Shown here piece by piece: positions 57,333-64,000 of a stretch of 64,000 nt of DNA. The stretch covers positions 868,001 through 932,000 of the forward strand of contig JBDXCV010000003.1 in assembly GCA_039980135.1 (NCBI GenBank). The letters run 5' to 3'. This stretch comes from Alphaproteobacteria bacterium. Its GTDB lineage: Bacteria > Pseudomonadota > Alphaproteobacteria > UBA6615. A program made the position numbers and the translations under genes. Every line of letters begins with the position of its first letter. Within the stretch, counting starts at the first letter, position 1. The notes below the pieces were generated by a model. It searched no databases and had not been told where the DNA came from. It worked only from the letters and a program-made list of their open reading frames with translations.

Positions 57333-58565
57333 ATGACGGACAAGACGACAGGAATGCTGCACGGCCTCAAGGTCATCGAGATGAGCCATATCATGGCCGC
57401 GCCCACCTGCGGCCAGATGCTCGCCGATATGGGTGCCGATGTGATCAAGGTCGAGCGCGTGCCCGGCGGCGACGATACGCGGCGCTTCGGTGAAGGACCG
57501 CAGGGCGATTCTGCCGCCTTCGCCATGATGAACCGCAACAAGCGCGGTTTCGCGGTCAACACCAAGAGCGACGAAGGCCGCGCGGCGCTGCGCCGGATCA
57601 TCGCCCAGGCGGATGTGTTCATCGAGAATTACCGCAAGGGCGCGATGGAACATTTCGGCATTGGCTGGGAGGAGATGCATGCGCTCAACCCGCGGCTGAT
57701 TTACTGTTCGGTCTCCGGTTTCGGGCGCACCGGCCCCTATGCCGAGCGCGGCGGGTTCGATCTGATCACCCAGGCCATGTCGGGCATCATGAGCACCACC
57801 GGGGAGGCCCCCGGGCGGCCGCCGGTCAAGGTGGGCGCGCCGATCACCGACATCACCGCGGGCATTCTTTCGGCCGTCGGCATTCTCGGCGCTGTCGCCC
57901 ATCGCTACGAGACCGGTGAGGGGCAGCATGTGGACTCGTCCCTCTACGAGGCCGGGATCATGCACACCTTCTGGCAGACGGCTATCTATCAGGCGAGCGG
58001 CGAGATTCCCCAGCCCATGGGATCGGCCCATCCCCTGTCGGCGCCCTATCAGGCCTTCCCGACCAAGGACACGTCGCTGGTCGTGGGTGCGGCGAACCAG
58101 AACACCTGGCTGAAATTCGTAGAGGCGATCGACGCGCCCGAGTTGGCCGAGGACCCGCGTTTCGAGACCAGCAACATGCGGATGACCAATCTCGAAGCAC
58201 TGGTCGAAACCCTGACGGAGATTCTCAGCCACCGGACGACCTCGGAATGGCTCGAGCGTCTCGAGGCGGCGGGCGTGCCGGCCGGGCCTGTCTATGACGT
58301 CAAGGAAATGAGCGAGGACCCGCACACGATCGCGCGGGGGATGATCGAGAAGGTGCCCGCCGCGACCGGCGGTGAGCACAGCGTGATCGCCCATCCGGTG
58401 AAATACTCCGAGACGCCGACGTCGATCCGCCGCGGCGCGCCGCTGATCGGCGAGCACAGTCGCGAGGTGCTGGCGGAATTCGGGTTCGCGGCCGCCGAGA
58501 TCGACAGCCTGATCGCCTCGGGGGCGATTCATGAACCGGCGGCGGATGCGAAGGCGGCGGAATAA
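57333..58565 (+). CDS. CaiB/BaiF family CoA-transferase (class III)
   Basis: A 410-residue family III CoA-transferase with LKVIEMSHIMAAPTCGQMLA, LADMGADVIKVERV, FIENYRKGAMEHFG and the acyl-transfer Asp in VDSSLYEAGI. It moves CoA between carboxylic acids, often activating a catabolic acid. It starts 19 bases after the crotonase, so the pair probably activates and processes the same acid. The substrate is unknown. Confidence 0.93.
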   Translation: MTDKTTGMLHGLKVIEMSHIMAAPTCGQMLADMGADVIKVERVPGGDDTRRFGEGPQGDSAAFAMMNRNKRGFAVNTKSDEGRAALRRIIAQADVFIENYRKGAMEHFGIGWEEMHALNPRLIYCSVSGFGRTGPYAERGGFDLITQAMSGIMSTTGEAPGRPPVKVGAPITDITAGILSAVGILGAVAHRYETGEGQHVDSSLYEAGIMHTFWQTAIYQASGEIPQPMGSAHPLSAPYQAFPTKDTSLVVGAANQNTWLKFVEAIDAPELAEDPRFETSNMRMTNLEALVETLTEILSHRTTSEWLERLEAAGVPAGPVYDVKEMSEDPHTIARGMIEKVPAATGGEHSVIAHPVKYSETPTSIRRGAPLIGEHSREVLAEFGFAAAEIDSLIASGAIHEPAADAKAAE

Positions 58566-58592
58566 ACGCGCCGTTCGTTCGCGCAGACCGCG

Positions 58593-59435
58593 CTAGAGAT
58601 ACCTGTTCAGGAACTCCCACACGGGCGATTGCGGGTCTTCGAGCCCGGCGAAAACCGCGAAATGGTTGGCACCCGGCACCACATGCAGACCTGTCTCGGT
58701 TTGCCTGGTGAGCGCGGTATGGAAATTTGCGGCCTGGCGCATGAACTCGTCGCTTTCCTCGCTGCCGTGCACGACCATGGTCGGCGGCAGCGTCCGGTCG
58801 AGCATGAGCAGCGGTGACAGCGCGGTTGTCTCTTCCTCGCTGAGCTGCAGATATTCGCGCCGGTAGCTGAGCATGAGCGGTCGCAGATCATAGTTGCCGC
58901 TGACGGTCAGGCCGCAGACGATGCCGTCGAGATCGTCTTCGTTGGCCAGCCTTACCAGGGCAGCGGCGGCCAAATGCGCGCCGGAGGAATGACCGGCGAT
59001 GCACAGGCGTGTCGGGTCGATGCCGTATTCACCGGCGTTGGCCCGGATGTGCCGGACCAGCGCCGTCACGTGATCCACCATCTCCGGCAGGCGCACCCGC
59101 GGGATCATCGGAAAGGTTCCGGCGACGATGGAGACGTTGTTTTCGATCGCGGCCTCCGCCCAGGCGATGGAGACCGCCGTCCCGCCGCGTTGCCACTGGC
59201 CGCCATGCGTAAAGATAACGGCCGGTTTGGGATCCGCGCCCGCCCGGTACAGGTCGAAGCGGTTGTCCGGATCGTCGCCATAGGCGAGGTCACGCGCGTC
59301 GGCGTGGTGATTGGCGTATTCGGCCGAGCGCGTCTGTAAATCCTGCTGGGTGTCCCGGTCGTGATCGGTCACCAGGTTCGTGTATTGCAGGTCGAGTTCT
59401 TCTTGCGTGTAGTCGAGAAAGATCTTGTCGGTCAT
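58593..59435 (-). CDS. Alpha/beta hydrolase, kynurenine formamidase-like
   Basis: A 280-residue alpha/beta hydrolase with HGGQW at residues 77-81, the nucleophile elbow GHSSG (Ser150), and downstream VVHGSEESDEF (Asp) and GANHFAVF (His) supplying the triad. The HGGxW motif is typical of the BNA7/kynurenine formamidase and carboxylesterase branch, so N-formylkynurenine or an ester is a plausible substrate. It is divergent from the flavoprotein gene. Confidence 0.88.
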   Translation of the reverse strand: MTDKIFLDYTQEELDLQYTNLVTDHDRDTQQDLQTRSAEYANHHADARDLAYGDDPDNRFDLYRAGADPKPAVIFTHGGQWQRGGTAVSIAWAEAAIENNVSIVAGTFPMIPRVRLPEMVDHVTALVRHIRANAGEYGIDPTRLCIAGHSSGAHLAAAALVRLANEDDLDGIVCGLTVSGNYDLRPLMLSYRREYLQLSEEETTALSPLLMLDRTLPPTMVVHGSEESDEFMRQAANFHTALTRQTETGLHVVPGANHFAVFAGLEDPQSPVWEFLNRYL

Positions 59436-59520
59436 GCGGTCGTCTCAGCCTGGATTGCCTGCGATGTTGACGGAACGGCCAATGGGATACAGGCTGTCGC
59501 CAACATCGGAGGATAACACC

Positions 59521-60138
59521 ATGCCGGATGGCGACATCAAGTCGGTTGAGGAGCTGGTCGAACATTATGGCGAGCCGCGCGGTCATCTCGCGCGCAAGGA
59601 AAAACCTGCGCTCAGCGATCACTGCAAGAATTTCATCGCGCTCTCGCCATTCTGCGTGTTGTCGACATCGGCGGCGGGCGACGGCCCCGGGGATTGCAGC
59701 CCGCGCGGCGATGCGCCGGGCTTCGTGCATGTGATCGACGACACGACCATCGCCATTCCCGACCGTCCCGGCAATCGCCGTACCGACACCTTCCACAACA
59801 TCATGGAAAACCCCGAGGTCGCGGTGATGTTCATGGTGCCCGGCCTCAACGAGGTGTTGCGGCTGAACGGTCGCGCGCGCCTCTCCACGGACACCGCGCT
59901 GCTGGAAAAACTTGTCGCCAACGGCAAGACGCCGCTCGCAGCACTCGTGATCGATATTCGCTATGTCTACTTTCATTGCGGCAAGGCGGTGATCCGCGCC
60001 GATCTGTGGAACGCGGACAATCACACGGACCGCAAGGATTTTCCAACGTTGGGCCGGATCAATGCAGACTGGTACGGCGTCGATGCCGACGAGGTCGATG
60101 CCCAGCTCGTCAAGGATTATGAGAACAATCTCTATTAG
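59521..60138 (+). CDS. PNPOx-type FMN-binding flavoprotein
   Basis: A 205-residue split-barrel protein resembling the pyridoxamine 5'-phosphate oxidase-like family (MSMEG_1061-type flavoproteins): FCVLSTSAAGDGPGDCSPRG, VHVIDDTTIAIPDRPGNRR and RLNGRARLSTD. Such proteins bind FMN or F420 and reduce or oxidise small molecules, but many are uncharacterised. ATG 59521 gives MPDGDIKSVEEL. It is followed by the SBP-like gene in the same direction. Confidence 0.85.
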   Translation: MPDGDIKSVEELVEHYGEPRGHLARKEKPALSDHCKNFIALSPFCVLSTSAAGDGPGDCSPRGDAPGFVHVIDDTTIAIPDRPGNRRTDTFHNIMENPEVAVMFMVPGLNEVLRLNGRARLSTDTALLEKLVANGKTPLAALVIDIRYVYFHCGKAVIRADLWNADNHTDRKDFPTLGRINADWYGVDADEVDAQLVKDYENNLY

Positions 60139-60186
60139 GCACGGGCCAGTGTGGGACCGGCCGTGCGGATACCCGGGAGCAAGCAT

Positions 60187-61071
60187 ATGACGAAGGAAAA
60201 ATTCGTGATCGCGCCGCATATGCGGCTGCAGGAATGGGTCGCCGAAGAAAAAGGCTATTTCGACGACGAAGGCCTCGATTATGTGTTCCAGGACCAGCTG
60301 ACGTCCGACGACGGCAAGCAGCATGATCTGGGCGACAAGGTCGGCGCCTATCAGACCTTCGAGAAGGGCCGGAGCTGCGACATCAGCTCGGCCTGCCACT
60401 GGACGGTCAATGCCGCCGCCGCCTCCGGTCATGGCAAGCTCTACCGCGACGCCTATTCGGTTTCGCCCTGCGGCGTTTTCGTCCCGGCGGACTCCGATAT
60501 CCACAAGCCCGAGGACCTGGCCGGGGTGCCGGTCTCGGTCGGCTACCAGTCGGGCAGCCACTACTCGACGATCCAGGCGCTGGAACAGTGGCTCGCGCCC
60601 GACGACATCAACCTGTCCTTCAACGACGGCCTGCTGTTCAAGCGGCTGGAGTTGCTCGTGGATGGCAAGGTGCCGGCGGCGTCCCTGTTCAGCGCGCCCT
60701 ACTACGTGGTGGAGCAGCTCGGCTTCCGGAAGATCTGCGATTCGACCTTCATGATGTCCGGGATGATCAGCGGCGACCCGGACATGGAGGACGTGCGCAA
60801 ATATTACAACGCGCTGCGCCGCGCCCAGCGGGACATCGACCTGCGGCCCGAGCTCTACACCCATTATTATCTCAAGGAACTGCCCGCGCGGTATCACGAC
60901 ATGATCGACGTGCGGCGCATGGGGCCGGGCGAGCGGATCGTGTTCGAATCCTATTCGCTCGACATCTTCGAAAATTCCCGTGCGTGGATCGCCGAACATG
61001 ACATCTTCCCGGACGGGGAAGGCCTGGGCGACGCGAGCTACGAAGAGGCGACGGTCTCGCTGGCGGGGTAG
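60187..61071 (+). CDS. Substrate-binding-protein-like (NMT1/THI5-like) protein without signal peptide
   Basis: A 294-residue protein with a periplasmic-binding-protein type II look: FVIAPHMRLQEWVAEEKGYF, PADSDIHKPEDLAGVPVSVG, and YKxxx-type C-terminal helices (ALRRAQRDIDLRPELYTHYY). It lacks an N-terminal signal peptide or lipobox and no ABC permease or ATPase is nearby, so it may be a cytosolic enzyme of the same fold (as MqnA, DszB or dihydroxyphthalate decarboxylases are) rather than a transporter component. ATG 60187 gives MTKEKFVIAPHM. Confidence 0.75.
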   Translation: MTKEKFVIAPHMRLQEWVAEEKGYFDDEGLDYVFQDQLTSDDGKQHDLGDKVGAYQTFEKGRSCDISSACHWTVNAAAASGHGKLYRDAYSVSPCGVFVPADSDIHKPEDLAGVPVSVGYQSGSHYSTIQALEQWLAPDDINLSFNDGLLFKRLELLVDGKVPAASLFSAPYYVVEQLGFRKICDSTFMMSGMISGDPDMEDVRKYYNALRRAQRDIDLRPELYTHYYLKELPARYHDMIDVRRMGPGERIVFESYSLDIFENSRAWIAEHDIFPDGEGLGDASYEEATVSLAG

Positions 61072-61085
61072 CGAAATCGAATCCC

Positions 61086-61235
61086 GGGCGGGTCGCAGAC
61101 CCGCCCCTGCAAGCACACACGTCATGCCCGGACTCGATCCGGGCATCTCTGCCTGAAGCGGAGACGAGATACGCGGGCCAAGCCCGCGTATGACGACCGT
61201 GAATGTTGACGTGGGGGCGGGTTTCAAACCCGCCC
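61086..61235. repeat. Composite cluster of four intergenic hairpins
   Basis: Four perfect palindromes in a row: GGGCGGGTC/GACCCGCCC (61086-61106, 9-bp stem, 3-base loop); ATGCCCGGA/TCCGGGCAT (61124-61146); ATACGCGGGC/GCCCGCGTAT (61169-61191); and GGGCGGGTTT/AAACCCGCCC (61215-61235). The outer two are related to each other. They fill the gap between converging genes (SBP-like and cupin) and could act as bidirectional terminators. The TGCCCGGA-type element resembles widespread alphaproteobacterial intergenic repeats. Confidence 0.85.
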
Positions 61236-61245
61236 GCAATGGTCC

Positions 61246-61809
61246 CTACGCGTCCAGCCCGGCGTTGAAGTTGTAGCCGAGCTTCTCGATCTCGGTCATG
61301 ACCTCGTCACCGAATTTTTCACGCAATTCTGCGCCCACGCTGGGCGCGTATTCCACGTCGCGGAGCGGGCCCTGCAGGGTGACGTGGAGCAGGCCCGTCT
61401 CGTCGCTGATATTCTCGAACCGGCGCATGATGCCCGGCGGGACCGCGATCGTGTCGAACTTGCCGAGCTCGGTCGCGTGTTCGCCTTCGTCACCCCATTC
61501 GATCCGGAAGCGGCCCTGCAGGCAGGTGAAGGTCTCGGTGGTGTGGGCGTGGGAGTGGAGCCCGGGGCCGTTGCCCGCCTCGCATTCCGCGATCACGACC
61601 GCGAAATTCTCCGGGCCGGGGATCGCCCCGTTGCCCCACGGCGTGTCCACGCTGGTCGACGCGATGACGGTGCGGGTCGCGCGCGCGGTCATCATCTCGC
61701 GGGCCTCGGTGGGGATATTGCCCGCCGTCCGGTCCTTGTTGGCCGGCAGTTCGTCGAAGCGCGCGATATAGCGCTCCATCTCTTCGGGGCTCAGGGTCTT
61801 GGTGCGCAT
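61246..61809 (-). CDS. Cupin-domain protein
   Basis: A 187-residue protein with a cupin beta-barrel: AGNGPGLHSHAHTTETFTCL supplies the metal-binding His cluster and Glu, and GKFDTIAVPPGIMRRFENIS the second cupin motif. Cupins include dioxygenases, isomerases and sensors; the reaction is unknown. The start is ATG 61809 (MRTKTLSPEEMERYIARF). It converges on the SBP-like gene across the hairpin cluster and is divergent from the next hydrolase. Confidence 0.87.
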   Translation of the reverse strand: MRTKTLSPEEMERYIARFDELPANKDRTAGNIPTEAREMMTARATRTVIASTSVDTPWGNGAIPGPENFAVVIAECEAGNGPGLHSHAHTTETFTCLQGRFRIEWGDEGEHATELGKFDTIAVPPGIMRRFENISDETGLLHVTLQGPLRDVEYAPSVGAELREKFGDEVMTEIEKLGYNFNAGLDA

Positions 61810-61899
61810 GATCGTCAGTCCTGTAAAATGGTCGGCCAATACCGCGACTGCCGATAATTGACGCACGACCGGCCCGAACGATCAACCGGAAGTGCGGCT

Positions 61900-62787
61900 A
61901 TGCAAAGTGAAGCGGCGGAATTCTATGCGGACGGGGTGCGCCTCGCCGGAACGTTCACCCATGCGAAGGCGGACAGTCCGGCCCCCGCGATTATCTGCGT
62001 ACATGGATATACCGGCCGCAAGGAAACCTACATGCCGCCCTTCGTGCGCGACCTGGCGGCGGCCGGATTCCACACGCTGGATTTCTACCATCGCGGCTTC
62101 GGTGACAGCGACGGCATCGCCAACCGGATCGACCCGGAAGAACAGGTGCGCGATATCCTCGCCGCGCGGATCTGGCTTGCCCAGCGGCCGGAGGTGGACG
62201 AGACCCGGATCGGCCTCATGGGGCTGAGTCACGGCGGCGGGGCGTCGATCAAGGCCGCCGCCGTCGATCCGGGGATCGCCGTCATCGCGACCGTGGGCGC
62301 GCCCGGTAACGGCGAACGCTGGCAACGCTCGAAACGGACAGCGGAGGAATGGGCCGAGCTGCAGGAGACGTTGGCCGAGGACCGGGTCGCCCGTGTGCTG
62401 ACGGGCGAATCCAGACGCCTGTCCTATCAGCAGGTCTCGCCGCCCGGACCGGCCGAGCGCGCCGCATTCAAAACCATGTACAGGACCGAGGACGCCTATC
62501 CCGACGGGTATCCGCTGGAGAATATCGACCTCGCCTGCGGCTTCCGGGCCGAGGACTGGGTCGGCCGGATTTCGCCGCGGCCGCTGCTGCTGGTGCAGGG
62601 CGAGAAGGACACAATGGTCCGGCTGGAGGAGGGCGAGGCGCTGTTCGCCAACGCCCGTGAACCGAAGGACATGATGCGGATACCCGACATCAACCATGCC
62701 GAGGTCTACGAGCCGCGCAATCCCGAGGTCTATGCCAGGGTGATCGCCCGGCTGCTGGACTTCTACCGGGCGCACCTGCAGGCCTAG
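61900..62787 (+). CDS. Alpha/beta hydrolase (dienelactone hydrolase/esterase type)
   Basis: A 295-residue alpha/beta hydrolase with HGYTGRKE, the elbow GLSHGGG (Ser110), Asp in QGEKDTMV and His in INHAEVY completing the triad. The whole-sequence pattern is that of the X-prolyl peptidase/dienelactone-like hydrolases; substrate unknown. ATG 61900 gives MQSEAAEFYADGVRLAG. A palindromic element follows its stop. Confidence 0.88.
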   Translation: MQSEAAEFYADGVRLAGTFTHAKADSPAPAIICVHGYTGRKETYMPPFVRDLAAAGFHTLDFYHRGFGDSDGIANRIDPEEQVRDILAARIWLAQRPEVDETRIGLMGLSHGGGASIKAAAVDPGIAVIATVGAPGNGERWQRSKRTAEEWAELQETLAEDRVARVLTGESRRLSYQQVSPPGPAERAAFKTMYRTEDAYPDGYPLENIDLACGFRAEDWVGRISPRPLLLVQGEKDTMVRLEEGEALFANAREPKDMMRIPDINHAEVYEPRNPEVYARVIARLLDFYRAHLQA

Positions 62788-63102
62788 CCTTTTCTCGTGC
62801 TGATCGACTCCGCCCTTCGAGACGCCCGCATTGCGGGCTTCTCAGGGTGAGGACCTTAAAAGCGGCCTCATGCTGAGGAGCCGTCGCAGAAGGCGTCTCG
62901 AAGCATAGCGTGCGGTGGCTGCATACCGGCGCTGGCGTTATCATGGCTCCGGAGTGCGCATGAGCCCTCCGTCAATGAGAGTTTCCCTTTGCGTCCGACG
63001 CCTTTCGGCCCGCCAGGAATATGTGATAGTGAAACGCGTCTGCCGTTCCGGCGGGAAATCAATTCAGAAAACGACCATAAAATTCATAGAAGAGGCCTCG
63101 CC
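62788..63102. other. Intergenic region with palindromic element (315 bases)
   Basis: Contains the repeat at 62815-62903, then about 200 bases without a supported gene before the amidohydrolase start. An open frame reaches upstream of that start but has shadow-like composition. AGAAGAGG at about 63089-63096 is the ribosome site of the amidohydrolase. Confidence 0.6.
62815..62903. repeat. Palindromic intergenic element
   Basis: Inverted arms: CTTCGAGACG starts at 62815 and its complement CGTCTCGAAG ends at 62903. Inner matches include CTCAGGGTGAGG against CCTCATGCTGAG, giving an imperfect ~40-base stem. The CTTCGAGACG and CTCATGCTGAG words are typical of dispersed alphaproteobacterial intergenic repeats. 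Confidence 0.82.
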
Positions 63103-63987
63103 GTGAACAGCAATATCAGAGATTGCATTGCGCCCGACCGTAACCCGCGCAAGCCGAACATCACCCTGCCCAAGGGCTCGATCGATACCCATGTGCATGT
63201 GTTCGAGGATCGCTATACGCTGTCGCCCGACCGCGGCTACAACCCGCCGGAATCCACGCTGGATGATCTCAAGCATCTGCACGCGACGCTGGGTATCGAC
63301 CGCGTCGTGTTCACCCAGCCGTCGGTCTATGGGACGGACAATTCCGCCATCCTCGACGGCATGAACGCGCTGAATGCGGAGACCCCGAACCGGGCCCGCG
63401 GCGTGTGTGCCATGACCATGGATTTCACCGACGCCCAGCTCCAGGAACTGAGCGACCAGGGCATCCGCGGTGTGCGCCTGAATATCGACAACAAGGGCGG
63501 CATGCCCCTCGAGCTCGACGCGATCCCCGAGCTGGAGGCGCGCATCAAGCCGTTCGACTGGCACATCGAGTGGCTGTTCCCGGGCAAGGATATCGTCGGC
63601 CTGATGCCGGTGTTCGAGAAGATGACGACCCCGATGTCGATTGGCCATTTCGCCTATCAGCCGGCCGCCGCCGGTATCGAGGCGCCGGGCTTCCAGGCCC
63701 TGCTGAAGCTGGTGCGCGACGGCAACACCTGGATCAAGATCTCCGGCGCCAACCGGGTCAGCGCCACCGACCTGCCGCCCTATGACGATTGTCAGCCGAT
63801 GGCCCGCGCGCTCATCGAGGCGAATTCGGACCGGGTGATCTGGGGCACGGACTGGCCCCATCCCAACAAGTATGAGGTCAACCCGAACGACGCCGACCCG
63901 GTCGAGGCCTTCGGCCAGTGGGTGCCGGACGAGGCCATGCGCAAGAAGATCATGGTGACCAACTCGGAAGCGTTCTACGGGTTCTAG
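63103..63987 (+). CDS. Amidohydrolase family metal-dependent hydrolase (LigI/PDC-lactonase-like)
   Basis: A 294-residue TIM-barrel amidohydrolase with the N-terminal metal site IDTHVHVFEDRY (His30, His32) and the C-terminal WGTDWPHPN Asp (about residue 247). The GSIDTHVHVF plus HxH, and the RGVRLNI segment, match the 2-pyrone-4,6-dicarboxylate lactonase (LigI) subgroup, which hydrolyses lactones in lignin-aromatic catabolism. The start is GTG 63103 with AGAAGAGG upstream. The exact lactone is unknown. Confidence 0.88.
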   Translation: MNSNIRDCIAPDRNPRKPNITLPKGSIDTHVHVFEDRYTLSPDRGYNPPESTLDDLKHLHATLGIDRVVFTQPSVYGTDNSAILDGMNALNAETPNRARGVCAMTMDFTDAQLQELSDQGIRGVRLNIDNKGGMPLELDAIPELEARIKPFDWHIEWLFPGKDIVGLMPVFEKMTTPMSIGHFAYQPAAAGIEAPGFQALLKLVRDGNTWIKISGANRVSATDLPPYDDCQPMARALIEANSDRVIWGTDWPHPNKYEVNPNDADPVEAFGQWVPDEAMRKKIMVTNSEAFYGF

Positions 63988-64000
63988 CCGGAACAGGCCG

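Noticed and set aside
59290-61239. A 649-residue minus strand frame
   Set aside because: It spans antisense to the flavoprotein and SBP-like genes and part of the alpha/beta hydrolase and hairpin gap; both + strand genes have recognisable family sequence, so this is a high-GC shadow.

Overview
The window is a GC-rich chromosomal segment from an alphaproteobacterium, most likely Rhodospirillales-like. The evidence is the ffh-rpsP-rimM-trmD-rplS-leuC-leuD-leuB-asd order, a DUF2336 protein, a PhaR-type polyhydroxyalkanoate (PHA) repressor and intergenic palindromes of the kind common in that class. No rRNA, tRNA, CRISPR array, insertion sequence, integrase or phage gene was found. Genes are tightly packed and many neighbours overlap by 4-8 bases (ATGA or GTGA junctions).

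Layout. 0-8.4 kb: a partial homodimeric thiamine-diphosphate (ThDP) E1 dehydrogenase divergent from an Lrp/AsnC regulator, then an amidase, a transglutaminase-like cysteine peptidase, an MFS transporter, pgk and a phosphotransferase-fold kinase. 8.4-19.4 kb: two tandem giant RTX-type Ca-binding repeat proteins (1194 and 2347 aa), built from Gly/Asp nonapeptide repeats plus large repeated modules I cannot name. 19.6-26.3 kb: a DUF2336 protein, a small Ala/Pro-rich protein, then a leftward run dapF-mtaB-ftsY-EamA transporter-yciB, and a small XRE regulator. 26.9-38.6 kb: ffh, two glyoxalase-fold (VOC) genes, rpsP-rimM-trmD-rplS with a clear terminator, leuC-leuD-leuB, small envelope proteins, a methyltransferase and asd.

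38.7-48.4 kb: a 4Fe-4S protein, a TerC-Nudix-EamA operon, a PHA block (phaB, phaA, a class III-like phaC overlapping a short PhaE-like gene, and divergent phaR), a PAS-GGDEF-EAL protein and a small hypothetical gene. 48.5-64 kb: an accessory metabolic region with an acyl-CoA ligase, a ketopantoate reductase-like enzyme, an MFS transporter, a beta-lactamase-fold hydrolase with glpK, a SemiSWEET, a second amidase, an enoyl-CoA hydratase with a CoA-transferase, two alpha/beta hydrolases, a flavoprotein, a signal-less substrate-binding-protein-like gene, a cupin and a metal-dependent amidohydrolase. Together these look like uptake, activation and hydrolysis of an unidentified amide, ester or lactone carbon source; the substrate is not deducible from sequence.

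The most novel material is the RTX pair, which has five copies of a ~175-residue module and three of a ~160-residue module and no type I secretion genes in view. Next come the SBP-like protein without a signal peptide, the compact overlapping phaE-like/phaC pair, and four families of intergenic palindromes, one of which supplies the ribosome-binding site of the downstream gene.
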